DNA of 28,368 nucleotides from NCBI GenBank assembly GCA_002293525.1, contig DBDJ01000059.1, forward strand, positions 1-28,368, given 5' to 3'. This document shows positions 21,028-28,334 of this stretch, piece after piece. The notes below the pieces were generated by a model, which was not told the origin of the DNA, did not search any database, and saw nothing but the letters and a program-made list of their open reading frames with translations. The position numbers and the translations under genes are program-made. This stretch comes from Lachnospiraceae bacterium UBA935. Lineage in GTDB: Bacteria; Bacillota; Clostridia; Lachnospirales; Lachnospiraceae. The first letter of the stretch is position 1, and each line of letters opens with the position of its first letter.

Positions 21028-23274
21028 ATGAACAGAATGGCCTTTCGATTATCTTATCTTTTAGCATGTCTGGCCACCAGCGTGATATGGCTGCACGGAT
21101 GCGGAAATACCGGCCAGACATCAGGCCAGCCGGTGGGAAGCCGGACAGCCAGAGCGATCAGGCAGGAGGAAAGCGGTTATATCGCCCAGCCGCTCACCCT
21201 GCCGGAATACACTTCCCTGGACGGCGCCTGGTCAGACGGGGCCGACCTGTATTATGCGGCTTCACAGTATGACCAGGCAACAGAGACCTTTACAACATCG
21301 TTTCATGTCCTGCGGCAGGGGGCGGCGGTGCCGGAGGAGCGTTTTGCCCTGGCTGAAAACCAGCAGGTCTTACATATGGCGATGGACGACGGCGGCCATA
21401 CCTACTATGTCGGCTATCAGTATATACCGGAAGCAGACGGCCGCCAGACGGCCACCGCTTATTTCCTGTACAAGCTGGATGCCGCCGGCGTACCGTTGCT
21501 GACCTTGGATCTGGCGGAACACGTCAAAGGCCAGGATGCCGCGGTCCGAGATCTCGCCGTGGACGGCGAGGGCCGCATCGTCCTGATCGGTCCGGATCAG
21601 CGCATCCTGGTCTTCAGCCCTGACGGCAGCCTGCTGTTTGAGACGCAGGCCGTGGGAATGATACTGGACATATGCAGCAGCGGCGGGAAGGTCTTCCTCG
21701 CCTATGACGAACTCGGCCAGACGGTAATCAGGGCTGTCGATATGACGGCCAAAAAGCTGGCCGAGAAGTGGGCGACCGAGATCGGCGGCACAAACACATA
21801 TATGGCCGGTACTCCGGACGGCGACCTGCTGCTTGCTACCGAGGAAGGCGCCTATCGTTACGGCACCGGGACAGGCGAGCTGGTCAAGAAATTCGACTGG
21901 CAGGACCATGATTTCTATGGGATCCAATCCGGTTATCTGATGCCCTACGGGGAAAACGGCGTCCTGGCCGTCAGCCGCGACTGGTCCTATTCCCCGATGA
22001 AGGTCGAGGCCGTTATTTTCCGGGAGGCCGCCGAAGGGGAAGCGCTTGCTCCGGAAAAGACCGTACTCACAATCAACGTTCCGCAAGTCCCGCCGGCGCG
22101 GTTCTATGACGCAGTGGTTACTTTCAACAAGGCCAATCCGGACTATAAGATAGAAACTTGTTTTTATGAGAGCCAGGAGCATGACCGCCTCAATGCGGAA
22201 ATATTGGCCGGCCAAGGCCCGGACATCCTGATGCTGCCTGCCGAAAGAATCGACCAGCTGGCATATAGCGGTGCCCTCGTGGATCTGTATCCTTATTTTA
22301 ACGAAGATAAGACGTTTGAACGCGAGGACTTCTACATCAATGTCATAACCGCTTTTGAGCAGGCCGGGCATCTTTACGGGATACCGATCAATTATAAAGT
22401 CAGGACACTCGCCTGCAAGTCTTCCCTGGTAGGAGAAAAGGAAAGCTGGAACCTCGCGGAATTAGCGGAATTTACCGAGCGTTATCCGGACGGCAGAGGC
22501 GTCTTCAGCGTCGAGTCAAAGAGCAGTGTCTTTCAGTTACTGAAAATAGGCTATACCGGCCAGCTGATCAATCTGGAGGATCCGGAAGCTCCGCTCGACC
22601 GGGAACTGCTGATGCAGATGTTAGAATTTGCCAACCAGTACGAAAACGACGACACATACATAATGGACAGCAACCTGCCCAAAAGAATCTATGAAGAACA
22701 AATCGTGCTGCTGGACACTTATATCTATAAGGAAGACGTATATGAAGCACACGCTGCTCTGCTTGGTGAACCGGTAACCCTGATCGGCTATCCTGTCGCA
22801 GACGGAAACGGGAATTTGATTTATTCTGAGAATACTTTTGCCATCAGCGAAAACTGTGAACATAGGGATGTAGCCTGGAGTTTTATCAGCTATCTGTTGT
22901 CGGAAGAGTATCAGTTTGAAATGGCAGATGCCGTTCTTGAAACAGACCTACCGGTTAGAAGAGATGCGCAGGAAAGATTTTGCAATCTGATGCTTGAGAG
23001 AACAGGTTACCGGGAAATCTCCGGGCTATATTTTATCGCATCTGAGGCCGGCCAATTTTCTTATCAGAATTGGTTACAGTATAGCACGGAGGAAGATATG
23101 GAGCAGTTCTATGATCTGATCGAGAAACTGGATACGGCATGGCGGCCGTCGCTTGATATCGACCAGATCATTGAGGAAGAAGCGGCATACTATTTTAACG
23201 GCGACAAGCCGCTGGAGGAAGTGGTTGACGTGATCGAAGACCGGATCAAGACCTATGTATATGAAAAGCAATGA
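21028..23274 (+). CDS. propeller/solute-binding lipoprotein, copy 3
   Basis: A 748-aa paralogue and the most diverged of the three. The signal peptide has lipobox LHGC (Cys 25 from the 21028 ATG). N-terminal blades are kept (VDGEGRIVLIGPDQRILVFS, TPDGDLLLATEEGAYRYG). The solute-binding half differs strongly (TINVPQVPPARFYDAVVTFN, PINYKVRTLACKSS) yet ends in the same residues, DKPLEEVVDVIEDRIKTYVY, as the other two. I chose ATG 21028 by alignment with copies 1 and 2; ATG 20992 has better linear spacing from GGAGA and remains possible. It is divergent from AraC copy 2 and closed by a hairpin at 23310-23338. No transport genes follow. Confidence 0.88.
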   Translation: MNRMAFRLSYLLACLATSVIWLHGCGNTGQTSGQPVGSRTARAIRQEESGYIAQPLTLPEYTSLDGAWSDGADLYYAASQYDQATETFTTSFHVLRQGAAVPEERFALAENQQVLHMAMDDGGHTYYVGYQYIPEADGRQTATAYFLYKLDAAGVPLLTLDLAEHVKGQDAAVRDLAVDGEGRIVLIGPDQRILVFSPDGSLLFETQAVGMILDICSSGGKVFLAYDELGQTVIRAVDMTAKKLAEKWATEIGGTNTYMAGTPDGDLLLATEEGAYRYGTGTGELVKKFDWQDHDFYGIQSGYLMPYGENGVLAVSRDWSYSPMKVEAVIFREAAEGEALAPEKTVLTINVPQVPPARFYDAVVTFNKANPDYKIETCFYESQEHDRLNAEILAGQGPDILMLPAERIDQLAYSGALVDLYPYFNEDKTFEREDFYINVITAFEQAGHLYGIPINYKVRTLACKSSLVGEKESWNLAELAEFTERYPDGRGVFSVESKSSVFQLLKIGYTGQLINLEDPEAPLDRELLMQMLEFANQYENDDTYIMDSNLPKRIYEEQIVLLDTYIYKEDVYEAHAALLGEPVTLIGYPVADGNGNLIYSENTFAISENCEHRDVAWSFISYLLSEEYQFEMADAVLETDLPVRRDAQERFCNLMLERTGYREISGLYFIASEAGQFSYQNWLQYSTEEDMEQFYDLIEKLDTAWRPSLDIDQIIEEEAAYYFNGDKPLEEVVDVIEDRIKTYVYEKQ

Positions 23275-23277
23275 GGA

Positions 23278-23307
23278 AAAGCACAATAAGATAAAGCACA
23301 ATGAGAT
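23278..23307. repeat. two tandem 15-bp repeats after copy 3
   Basis: AAAGCACAATAAGAT and AAAGCACAATGAGAT are adjacent, differing at one base, and start four bases after the stop codon. They run directly into the terminator stem. Function unknown; probably slippage. Confidence 0.7.
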
Positions 23308-23309
23308 AA

Positions 23310-23338
23310 AGCGGACTCCTATCGTTCAGGCGTCCGCT
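23310..23338. terminator. terminator between convergent copy 3 and small lipoprotein
   Basis: AGCGGAC (23310-23316) pairs with GTCCGCT (23332-23338); two further C-G pairs are possible inside. T-rich sequence follows on the plus strand (CTTGCTTTCTC) and a shorter T-stretch on the minus strand, so it may serve both genes. Confidence 0.6.
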
Positions 23339-23350
23339 CTTGCTTTCTCA

Positions 23351-23734
23351 TTATTCTTTCTTAAAGGTAATTTCATAGCCCATATCCGGGTCAATCAGGA
23401 TTATTATGTCATCCTCACATCTTACGGTTTCGGTGACCCCATCAATGGTGAGGTTAAGCACGTTGCCATTTAACTCGTATGTCCCTTCCTCTTCCTCCTC
23501 CATCATAACCATAGTGAAGCTAGTGTCATCGATGAACTCAAAGTAAATAGCTTCCGGATCAAGGCCAGACTCGATGAGCTGTTCAGGCGTAAGCTCCTCC
23601 TCACCCATCACAAAGGACGTGCAGACATACTTGCCGGACAGAGCTTCGGAATTGCCGCAAGCGGACAGCACCCCTAAACATAGCGCAATCATCAGCAGGG
23701 CTGACAGTGTTTTTTTCATTTTCGTAATTCTCAT
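23351..23734 (-). CDS. small secreted lipoprotein (DUF5640-like)
   Basis: A 127-aa lipoprotein. The signal peptide carries basic residues (MRITKMKK), a hydrophobic core and lipobox LSAC with Cys 26. The mature part begins GNSEALSGKYVCTSF and shows repeated short strands (EAIYFEFIDDTSFTMVM, EEEEEGTYELNGNVLNLTI, YEITFKK), the pattern of small lipocalin-like Firmicutes lipoproteins that start 'GKY' and measure state by beta strands. The ATG at 23734 has GGAGG 5 nt upstream; a longer frame from 23818 lacks this. Function unknown. It is convergent with lipoprotein copy 3 and not obviously linked to that module, although both are surface-anchored. Confidence 0.8.
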   Translation of the reverse strand: MRITKMKKTLSALLMIALCLGVLSACGNSEALSGKYVCTSFVMGEEELTPEQLIESGLDPEAIYFEFIDDTSFTMVMMEEEEEGTYELNGNVLNLTIDGVTETVRCEDDIIILIDPDMGYEITFKKE

Positions 23735-23887
23735 GATATCCTCCTGTAATAACGTATTTTTATAATAACATAAAAATAGCATAGTTAGGAGAGGACTGTC
23801 AAGTGTCATAAAAGACAATTTCCCCAGTAAATATTACTATGTTTTTGTATCTTGACTAAAGCTGGTAGTCGGCTTCATGTTTCATAA

Positions 23888-23919
23888 AAAATCGTACCGG
23901 TGAGACTCGGTACGATTTT
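23888..23919. terminator. bidirectional rho-independent terminator
   Basis: AAAATCGTACCG and CGGTACGATTTT form a perfect 12-bp stem around an 8-nt loop, with T-rich tails on both strands (TTTTATTTTATAATTTTT on plus, TTTTTTATG on minus). On the minus strand it lies ~130 bp past the M23 fragment. Confidence 0.85.
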
Positions 23920-24047
23920 ATTTTATAATTTTTCGATTATAATTATTTTCTTATTGCTTGTTGGTATGTAGTCTTGTGTATGGGTTGTGGTAAATCTTCC
24001 TTGAATTTCTTAATTTTATCTTTCTTATATTTATCTTTCCTGGATTT

Positions 24048-24500
24048 TTAGTCTTTCTTCCATTTCAGTACTTCTGGATCTTTCATCTGGAAGATGCGGG
24101 CCCAGTCGGTGGTATCTGGTACTTTTTCCGTCTGGGAGCGGTTTTTGTACAGGAAGCGGGTAAGGGCATAGCAGTCGATCCAGATCTCATTGTCGCTTTC
24201 TTTCTGGGATTCGTCAAAGATCAGCTGGAGCCCCCAATGAAGATGGACGGTTTTGATATTGTTGGTGTTTTCCTTGGTACTGTAGCCGGTATGCCCCATA
24301 TAGCCGATGACATCGCCTGCCGTGACGGCACTGCCCTCCTTAAGGCCGGTGAAATACGGGTAATTTTGCCGTAGGTGAGCGTAGTAATAATAACGTTTCT
24401 TGTCAAAGCTCCTGATCCCGATCCGCCAGCCGCCGTACTGGTTCCAGCCCAAGACCTCGACGTAGCCTGATTCGATGGCTACGATGGGGGTACCGATCGG
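24048..24500 (-). pseudogene. 5'-truncated M23 metallopeptidase (C-terminal fragment)
   Basis: The frame is open from about 24529 and matches an M23 (lysostaphin-type) endopeptidase from PIGTPIVAIESGYVEV onward: GWRIGIRSFDKKRYYYYAHL, then GDVIGYMGHTG and the zinc/catalytic motif HLHWG, then a C-terminal tail. The N-terminal half, including the other zinc ligands (the HxxxD motif) and any signal peptide, is missing; upstream DNA turns AT-rich with a stop. No proper start exists; the first candidate codon is an internal TTG at 24452. It is probably a fragment left by a rearrangement at ~24500, and cannot form an active site alone. Such peptidases are common on the cell surface and in conjugative elements. 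Confidence 0.75.
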
Positions 24501-24716
24501 GATGTAAGGTAGAATAGGCGAAGTTGAATTGCTTTATTTTTTATTACATTGCCTTTTAATGCGACTTAACAAGTTATATCTCTTTAATCTTTTTGTTCAT
24601 TTCTCTGCAGATCACGCACAAAGGAGATACTGTTTTAGATAATAACAGTAACCGGATGTTCCTTGTCATAATTGTTTTACTCACTTTACATCCTAACTTG
24701 AGACAAAAAATCGGAC
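24501..24716. other. AT-rich junction DNA with no supported gene
   Basis: This lies between the broken M23 fragment and the small gene at 24717. A minus-strand frame over 24574-24762 is Cys- and basic-rich without a ribosome binding site and probably not a gene. The change of composition at ~24500 marks a recombination junction. Confidence 0.4.
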
Positions 24717-24938
24717 TCATTCGTAAGGACATGAATCCCATTGATCCGATGTCGTTTCGCATTGTGAGGGCAGGCAGCTGGACGAATCTAATCCCTCTGT
24801 TTCTCCCTCAGAAAAGATCGGAAATCCATTTTTCTTCCGATAATAATAAAGATCAACAAAGGCCTGGGTTGCTCTATGCTCCCACCCTTCTGAAAACGTC
24901 ACTGTACACTTCCACTCCGTTTTTTCTCTCTTTGCCAT
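24717..24938 (-). CDS. small hypothetical protein, possible mobile-element companion
   Basis: The 73-aa frame begins MAKREKTEWKCTVTFSEGWE and continues RATQAFVDLYYYRKKNG. This 35-residue opening looks like a genuine small conserved protein: alternating strand, then an amphipathic helix. Small proteins of this style occur near serine recombinases in Firmicutes elements, which fits its place, divergent from the recombinase. The last ~25 residues (SSCLPSQCETTSDQWDS) look unnatural, so the gene may be frameshifted near 24790. The ribosome binding site is weak. Function unknown. Confidence 0.45.
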   Translation of the reverse strand: MAKREKTEWKCTVTFSEGWEHRATQAFVDLYYYRKKNGFPIFSEGETEGLDSSSCLPSQCETTSDQWDSCPYE

Positions 24939-25054
24939 AATCCACACACCAGATTAACTTTCTTAATCTTATGGCAATCTGCTTGTACTTGTTTCCACAC
25001 TGCAAATAAAAATTACTGATAACTTACAATTGACAGAAGAAAGTCCGCACATAT

Positions 25055-25102
25055 TTTCATGACTACTTTCATGAATACTTTCATGATTATTTTCATGACT
25101 AT
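25055..25102. repeat. four tandem 12-bp repeats upstream of the recombinase
   Basis: Units TTTCATGACTAC, TTTCATGAATAC, TTTCATGATTAT and TTTCATGACTAT lie head to tail, each containing the palindrome TCATGA. They end 97 bp before the recombinase ATG. They are candidate protein-binding iterons, either an operator or part of an attachment site. Confidence 0.85.
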
Positions 25103-25199
25103 TTTTACTGCAAAATAACTATATTATAAAGTAGGCCGTACATCCAGTGTAATCACTCGTTGACACTGCCAAGGCACAACGGTTAAAAAGGGAGCATCC

Positions 25200-26762
25200 A
25201 TGCGAATCGGCATCTATCCACGGAAATCTGTATACCGCGACAACAGTGAATCCATTTCTGTCCAGGTAAAAATGTGCAAAGACTACGCCAACATCATTTA
25301 CTGTGATGAACCGGTTGAATTTGTTGTCTACGACAAAGACGAAGGGTTTTCCGGTAAGAATCAGAACCGGCCAAGCCTTCAGCAACTCATTGATGACATT
25401 CATGCCGGCCTTCTAAATGTCATCATGGTTTACAAGATTGACCGCCTTGGCCGTAACTTTAAAGAATTCGTCGACATGTATCATGATTTTTCCCAATACG
25501 ATGTTTCTTTTATCTCCGTCAAAGAGTCTTTCGACACCTCCACTCCGATCGGCAGGACGATAATGTATACCCTTGCGGCCTGGGCGGAGTATGAACGTGA
25601 CGTCACTTCCATCCGCGTCAGCGACAACATGCTTGCCCTGGCCGCCGCCGGAAGATGGACCGGCGGCAAAATCCCCACCGGCATGAAGTCGTTTCGCACG
25701 AAAGCCGGCAATAAGGTTCATTCCTTCCTGGAAGTTGACCATGACACTGTCTGGCGGGTCAAATTCCTTTACGAGCTCATCCTGGACGGTTATTCCATCA
25801 CCGGCATGGAGCGATACTGCCGGGATAACGGGATCCGAAGCCAGTCGGGCAAATTCTTAAACACGTCACAGATCTACGGAATCCTGACAAATCCGGTCTA
25901 CTGTCAAAACTCCATCGAAGCATACCGCTACTTAAATGAACAAGGCTGTTCCCTGCCTGACGAAGCCCTTTTTGACGGCCAAAAAGGGCTTATGTCATAT
26001 GGCAAAACCAGAACTGGCACCACCTCTCAAAACCGGACAAAAAAGAACAGCTGGACGATATCTGTCGGTATCCATGATTACGTAATACGTTCCGATCAAT
26101 GGATCGCTGTTCAAAACCGTCTTGGCATCGGCAAACAGTTACGGACCCGGATTCACGAGGCCGGCATCCTGAATGGCACCATCTACTGCCAATGCGGCTC
26201 TAAGATGCGCTGCCGCGTCTATACGAAAAATGCTATCTCCTTTTCTTATTATTACTGCGACGATAAAATCCGGAAAGGGCCGGAATATGTCACCTGCAGC
26301 GCTATGCCGTCTTTTATCCGGGTAGAGGAAATCGATGACAAATTTTTATCCTATCTAAAAAACATCCGCTTGTCAAAAAACTTGATTACCATCCAAGAAG
26401 AATCCGCCATTCCTTATGACGAAAGTTCGACATCTGTAAGCATAAAACAGCTGGATGACGCCCTCCAAAAACTCACCGCTTCTCTGGCAGCTGCCGAAGG
26501 ATCCGTTGCTTCCAAATACATCATTGCGGAAATTGAAAAGCTGGATCAAGAGCGCGAATTATATAACCGGCAGCTGGCGGCTATTAAAACGAGCCGCCTA
26601 AAAAAACAAGATCCCGAGGCACAGCGCGAAGAAATCTATCATGAGATCTCCCAGCTGATCACTCAATTTAAATCCCTGACTTATCGTGAAAAAAACGAAA
26701 CCGTAAAGAAAATAGTCAAGAAAGTAATTTTGCACACAGATCAGATAGTAATACATTTTTAA
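25200..26762 (+). CDS. large serine recombinase (site-specific integrase)
   Basis: A 520-aa integrase of the resolvase/invertase superfamily that joins DNA through a serine-DNA link. N-terminal catalytic domain (1-~145): IYPRKS with the nucleophile Ser 10, DEGFSGKNQNRP, the YKIDRLGRNF arginine motif, and WAEYERDVTSIRVSD on the long helix. The recombinase domain (~155-290) includes GKIPTGMK and TSQIYGILTNPVY. A zinc ribbon follows (YCQCGSKMRCRV, then YYCDD and a later Cys), then a coiled-coil region at ~420-500 (LDDALQKLTASLAAAE, EIEKLDQERELYNRQLAA). GGGAG lies 5 nt before the ATG. The length is that of phage and conjugative-element integrases. No partner mobilisation genes remain here, so the element is eroded or lies beyond the window. 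I could not define att sites. Confidence 0.93.
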   Translation: MRIGIYPRKSVYRDNSESISVQVKMCKDYANIIYCDEPVEFVVYDKDEGFSGKNQNRPSLQQLIDDIHAGLLNVIMVYKIDRLGRNFKEFVDMYHDFSQYDVSFISVKESFDTSTPIGRTIMYTLAAWAEYERDVTSIRVSDNMLALAAAGRWTGGKIPTGMKSFRTKAGNKVHSFLEVDHDTVWRVKFLYELILDGYSITGMERYCRDNGIRSQSGKFLNTSQIYGILTNPVYCQNSIEAYRYLNEQGCSLPDEALFDGQKGLMSYGKTRTGTTSQNRTKKNSWTISVGIHDYVIRSDQWIAVQNRLGIGKQLRTRIHEAGILNGTIYCQCGSKMRCRVYTKNAISFSYYYCDDKIRKGPEYVTCSAMPSFIRVEEIDDKFLSYLKNIRLSKNLITIQEESAIPYDESSTSVSIKQLDDALQKLTASLAAAEGSVASKYIIAEIEKLDQERELYNRQLAAIKTSRLKKQDPEAQREEIYHEISQLITQFKSLTYREKNETVKKIVKKVILHTDQIVIHF

Positions 26763-26957
26763 AAGATTGACAAAAAAACCCACAAGTAATAACCTCTAAT
26801 TACTGAGTTACCCCGTTTCAATTCTTCTCAATCACTTTTCAGTCTCACCTCTTGGCTAATATCTGCCATACTACCAATGAGATTATAGTATATTTAACAA
26901 GGCAGCCGAGCAGGCGGCGCTTCCTTATCCGGGTCTTGCGGAAAGGAGGTAATGCTT
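26763..26957 (+). other. intergenic DNA and 5' leader of the toxin locus
   Basis: No gene. TATAGT (26884-26889) may be the toxin promoter -10 with a poor -35. From ~26897 the GC-rich stretch GGCAGCCGAGCAGGCGGC is the expected structured leader of holin-like toxin mRNAs, ending in AAAGGAGGTAATGCTT before the ATG. Confidence 0.5.
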
Positions 26958-27039
26958 ATGAGTACATACGAAGATGATGATAATCCTGACCGTAGGTCTT
27001 TTGATAGTCAACATTCTGAACATGAAAAATAAGAAATAG
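26958..27039 (+). pseudogene. holin-like type I toxin, frameshifted
   Basis: A near-perfect ribosome binding site (AAAGGAGG, 8 nt, ATG) leads into MSTYE, the usual opening of the Hol_Tox-type small membrane toxins. In that frame translation then continues as polar DDDNPDRRSFD and stops at 27030-27032. The next frame carries the missing toxin body, MMIILTVGLLIVNILNMKNK, ending in TAG at 27037-27039. A loss of two bases (or gain of one) between codons 5 and 7 explains the break. As read, the locus makes a harmless 24-residue hydrophilic peptide. The antisense RNA that would silence it is still present on the other strand. Confidence 0.8.
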
Positions 27040-27136
27040 CCGTCCTGATCTCTGGCAAAGTAAGAATGGCTATCTCTAAAAGTCTCTAATATTTGCGCCG
27101 GGTCAGGTAGTAAGCGTACCTGTCGGCTGTCTTGTT
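27022..27136 (-). ncRNA. antisense antitoxin RNA of the holin-like toxin locus
   Basis: A minus-strand promoter at 27143-27170 should start an RNA near 27136 that runs convergently into the toxin 3' end. It contains a 6-bp hairpin (CAGGTA / TACCTG at 27104-27122) and ends in ATAGCC...GGCTAT followed by TTCTTATTTTT, a terminator overlapping the toxin stop. This layout is that of type I antitoxin RNAs, which pair with the toxin mRNA. The ends are predicted, not observed. Confidence 0.6.
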
Positions 27137-27142
27137 AAGTAT

Positions 27143-27170
27143 ATTATAACATGCTTGCCCAATATGTCAA
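27143..27170 (-). promoter_or_regulatory. consensus sigma-A promoter for the antisense RNA
   Basis: On the minus strand TTGACA (27170-27165), a 16-bp spacer and TATAAT (27148-27143) match consensus at every position. It points toward the toxin and has no protein gene behind it. Confidence 0.85.
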
Positions 27171-27335
27171 ACCAATATTTTAACTGTCAAGCAGCAAGTT
27201 TCAATTCTTAGTGTTGCTGTTCACTGGTCATTTAGTAAAGATATGAATAATCTTGTGCTTCAGACCGAACTGATGATGGTATTCCACCGAAATACTCAGT
27301 CTGTTTAAGCTCATTCTAAGTAACTGGTAAAATTC

Positions 27336-27485
27336 CTAGTTGGGAATAAATTCATGATCCTCCGTAGTGTCGATATCAGATATATGAACGGCTTCTCCAA
27401 AAGTATAGTTTCCTAACATTCCTAGTCCTAATATTGTCAATAGCCCTGATAAAAGCACTGCCGCAATTATGATTTTTCTTTTCAT
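27336..27485 (-). CDS. 49-aa secreted or membrane peptide
   Basis: The frame starts MKRKIIIAAVLLSGLLTILG and is followed by LGMLGNYTFGEAVHISD and an acidic end (DIDTTEDHEFIPN). It has basic residues, then a hydrophobic core: a signal peptide or single membrane anchor. GAGGT lies 7 nt before the ATG. It is the last of three small minus-strand genes. I do not recognise it; an exported peptide or signal is possible. It is too short for most gene callers but the start region is convincing. Confidence 0.6.
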   Translation of the reverse strand: MKRKIIIAAVLLSGLLTILGLGMLGNYTFGEAVHISDIDTTEDHEFIPN

Positions 27486-27496
27486 GCAATACCTCG

Positions 27497-27799
27497 CTAT
27501 ACTGTAATTGTACCTGAATAATTTGCTGTTTGAGAAGAATTATTTCTTATTGCAATGGAAAATGTACCATTATAAGAAGGCGTTATAACACCATTCCATC
27601 CAGAAGAAGACAGACCTCCGGCTGGAAATCCATATTTTCCTGTGCTTACATCATAAAGGCCAATATTGCTGGATACCTGTGGCTTAATTACAATACTTAA
27701 GCTGATCCCTGAAGAAGTGGTCAAATATAAATTTGTTGCGCCTGTCGCTGTTCCGTAAGCAGTTATATCTTTATTGATGTTATAAATTCCTCTTTTCAT
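27497..27799 (-). CDS. 100-aa hypothetical protein, predicted beta-sandwich
   Basis: The protein opens MKRGIYNINKDITAYGTATG and continues as alternating short strands rich in Ser, Thr, Gly and Asn (NLYLTTSSGISLSIVIKP, YNGTFSIAIRNNSS, ANYSGTITV), the look of a small extracellular carbohydrate- or adhesion-type beta-sandwich. It has no signal peptide of its own and no ribosome binding site before the ATG; translation may couple to the preceding gene, whose stop is 24 bp upstream. Alternatively it is the mature part of a protein whose signal was separated by a mutation. Function unknown. The 49-aa gene follows after 11 bp. Confidence 0.55.
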   Translation of the reverse strand: MKRGIYNINKDITAYGTATGATNLYLTTSSGISLSIVIKPQVSSNIGLYDVSTGKYGFPAGGLSSSGWNGVITPSYNGTFSIAIRNNSSQTANYSGTITV

Positions 27800-27823
27800 G
27801 ATGATCGGCGGGGGATTATTAAC

Positions 27824-27994
27824 TTAATATGGAATAAATACCGCCATTACTTCACCGTTTTCATCAATAAACTCAATCGGTTTTTGTATGCAATCCAAAT
27901 CTTGAGCCAAAACTGATTGTCCGGAACATAATAAAATAAACAATACCGATAAAAAACAAGATATAAATTTACTGAGTTGTTGGTTCATTTTCAT
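27824..27994 (-). CDS. 56-aa secreted peptide with signal sequence
   Basis: AGGAGG lies 5 nt before the ATG. The N-terminus (MKMNQQLSKF, then ISCFLSVLFILLCSGQSVLA) is a typical signal peptide with a likely cleavage after VLA. The remaining ~27 residues are QDLDCIQKPIEFIDENGEVM ending in AVFIPY. First gene of the three-gene cluster, behind a sigma-A-type promoter with a possible CcpA site. Not recognised; it could be an exported peptide, or the detached signal part of the following beta-sandwich protein. Confidence 0.65.
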   Translation of the reverse strand: MKMNQQLSKFISCFLSVLFILLCSGQSVLAQDLDCIQKPIEFIDENGEVMAVFIPY

Positions 27995-28025
27995 ATCAAC
28001 CTCCTTTAATAATTGATTTACAATA

Positions 28026-28077
28026 TGGAAGCGCTTAAAATTAATATTATATTAACACAATAAAATGTAATGTTCAA
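28026..28077 (-). promoter_or_regulatory. promoter and possible cre site of the secreted-peptide cluster
   Basis: On the minus strand TTGAAC (28077-28072), a 17-bp spacer and TAATAT (28054-28049). Just downstream, TGGAAGCGCTTAAA (28026-28039) contains the AAGCGCTT core of catabolite-responsive elements and fits about 11 of 14 positions of the CcpA consensus. Its place right after the predicted start fits repression by CcpA. Confidence 0.5.
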
Positions 28078-28219
28078 CTTATTTTTTACTCATCCAGTCA
28101 AATCGCCATAACGGAGAATATTATAAGACTATTTGTAATATCTTATAAACAGTCACTTAAAAACCATAACAAATGTCAAAATATATTATTAAAAGAGAAT
28201 TTTTACACTCAAATAACGA

Positions 28220-28239
28220 CTAACCATAAAAATGGTTAG
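28220..28239. repeat. 8-bp perfect hairpin upstream of the secreted-peptide cluster
   Basis: CTAACCAT (28220-28227), loop AAAA, ATGGTTAG (28232-28239). Neither strand has a real T-run, so it is a weak terminator at best. The interval 28080-28334 is otherwise AT-rich and I see no gene in it. Confidence 0.45.
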
Positions 28240-28334
28240 CCGCATCAATTTAAAATTATATGGGCTGCAACATATTCAACTGTCAATTAACATCAATTCT
28301 TTATCAAGTCCGAACGAAAAAGTGGTGGTCGCAA

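Noticed and set aside
14387..22371. Long minus-strand frames (up to 333 codons) opposite the lipoprotein genes
   Set aside because: Their recurrence in all three copies follows from paralogy of the plus-strand genes; they have no proper starts and no recognisable domains.
24574..24762. Minus-strand 62-codon Cys/Lys-rich frame
   Set aside because: No ribosome binding site, unnatural composition, and it overlaps the end of a better candidate in another frame.
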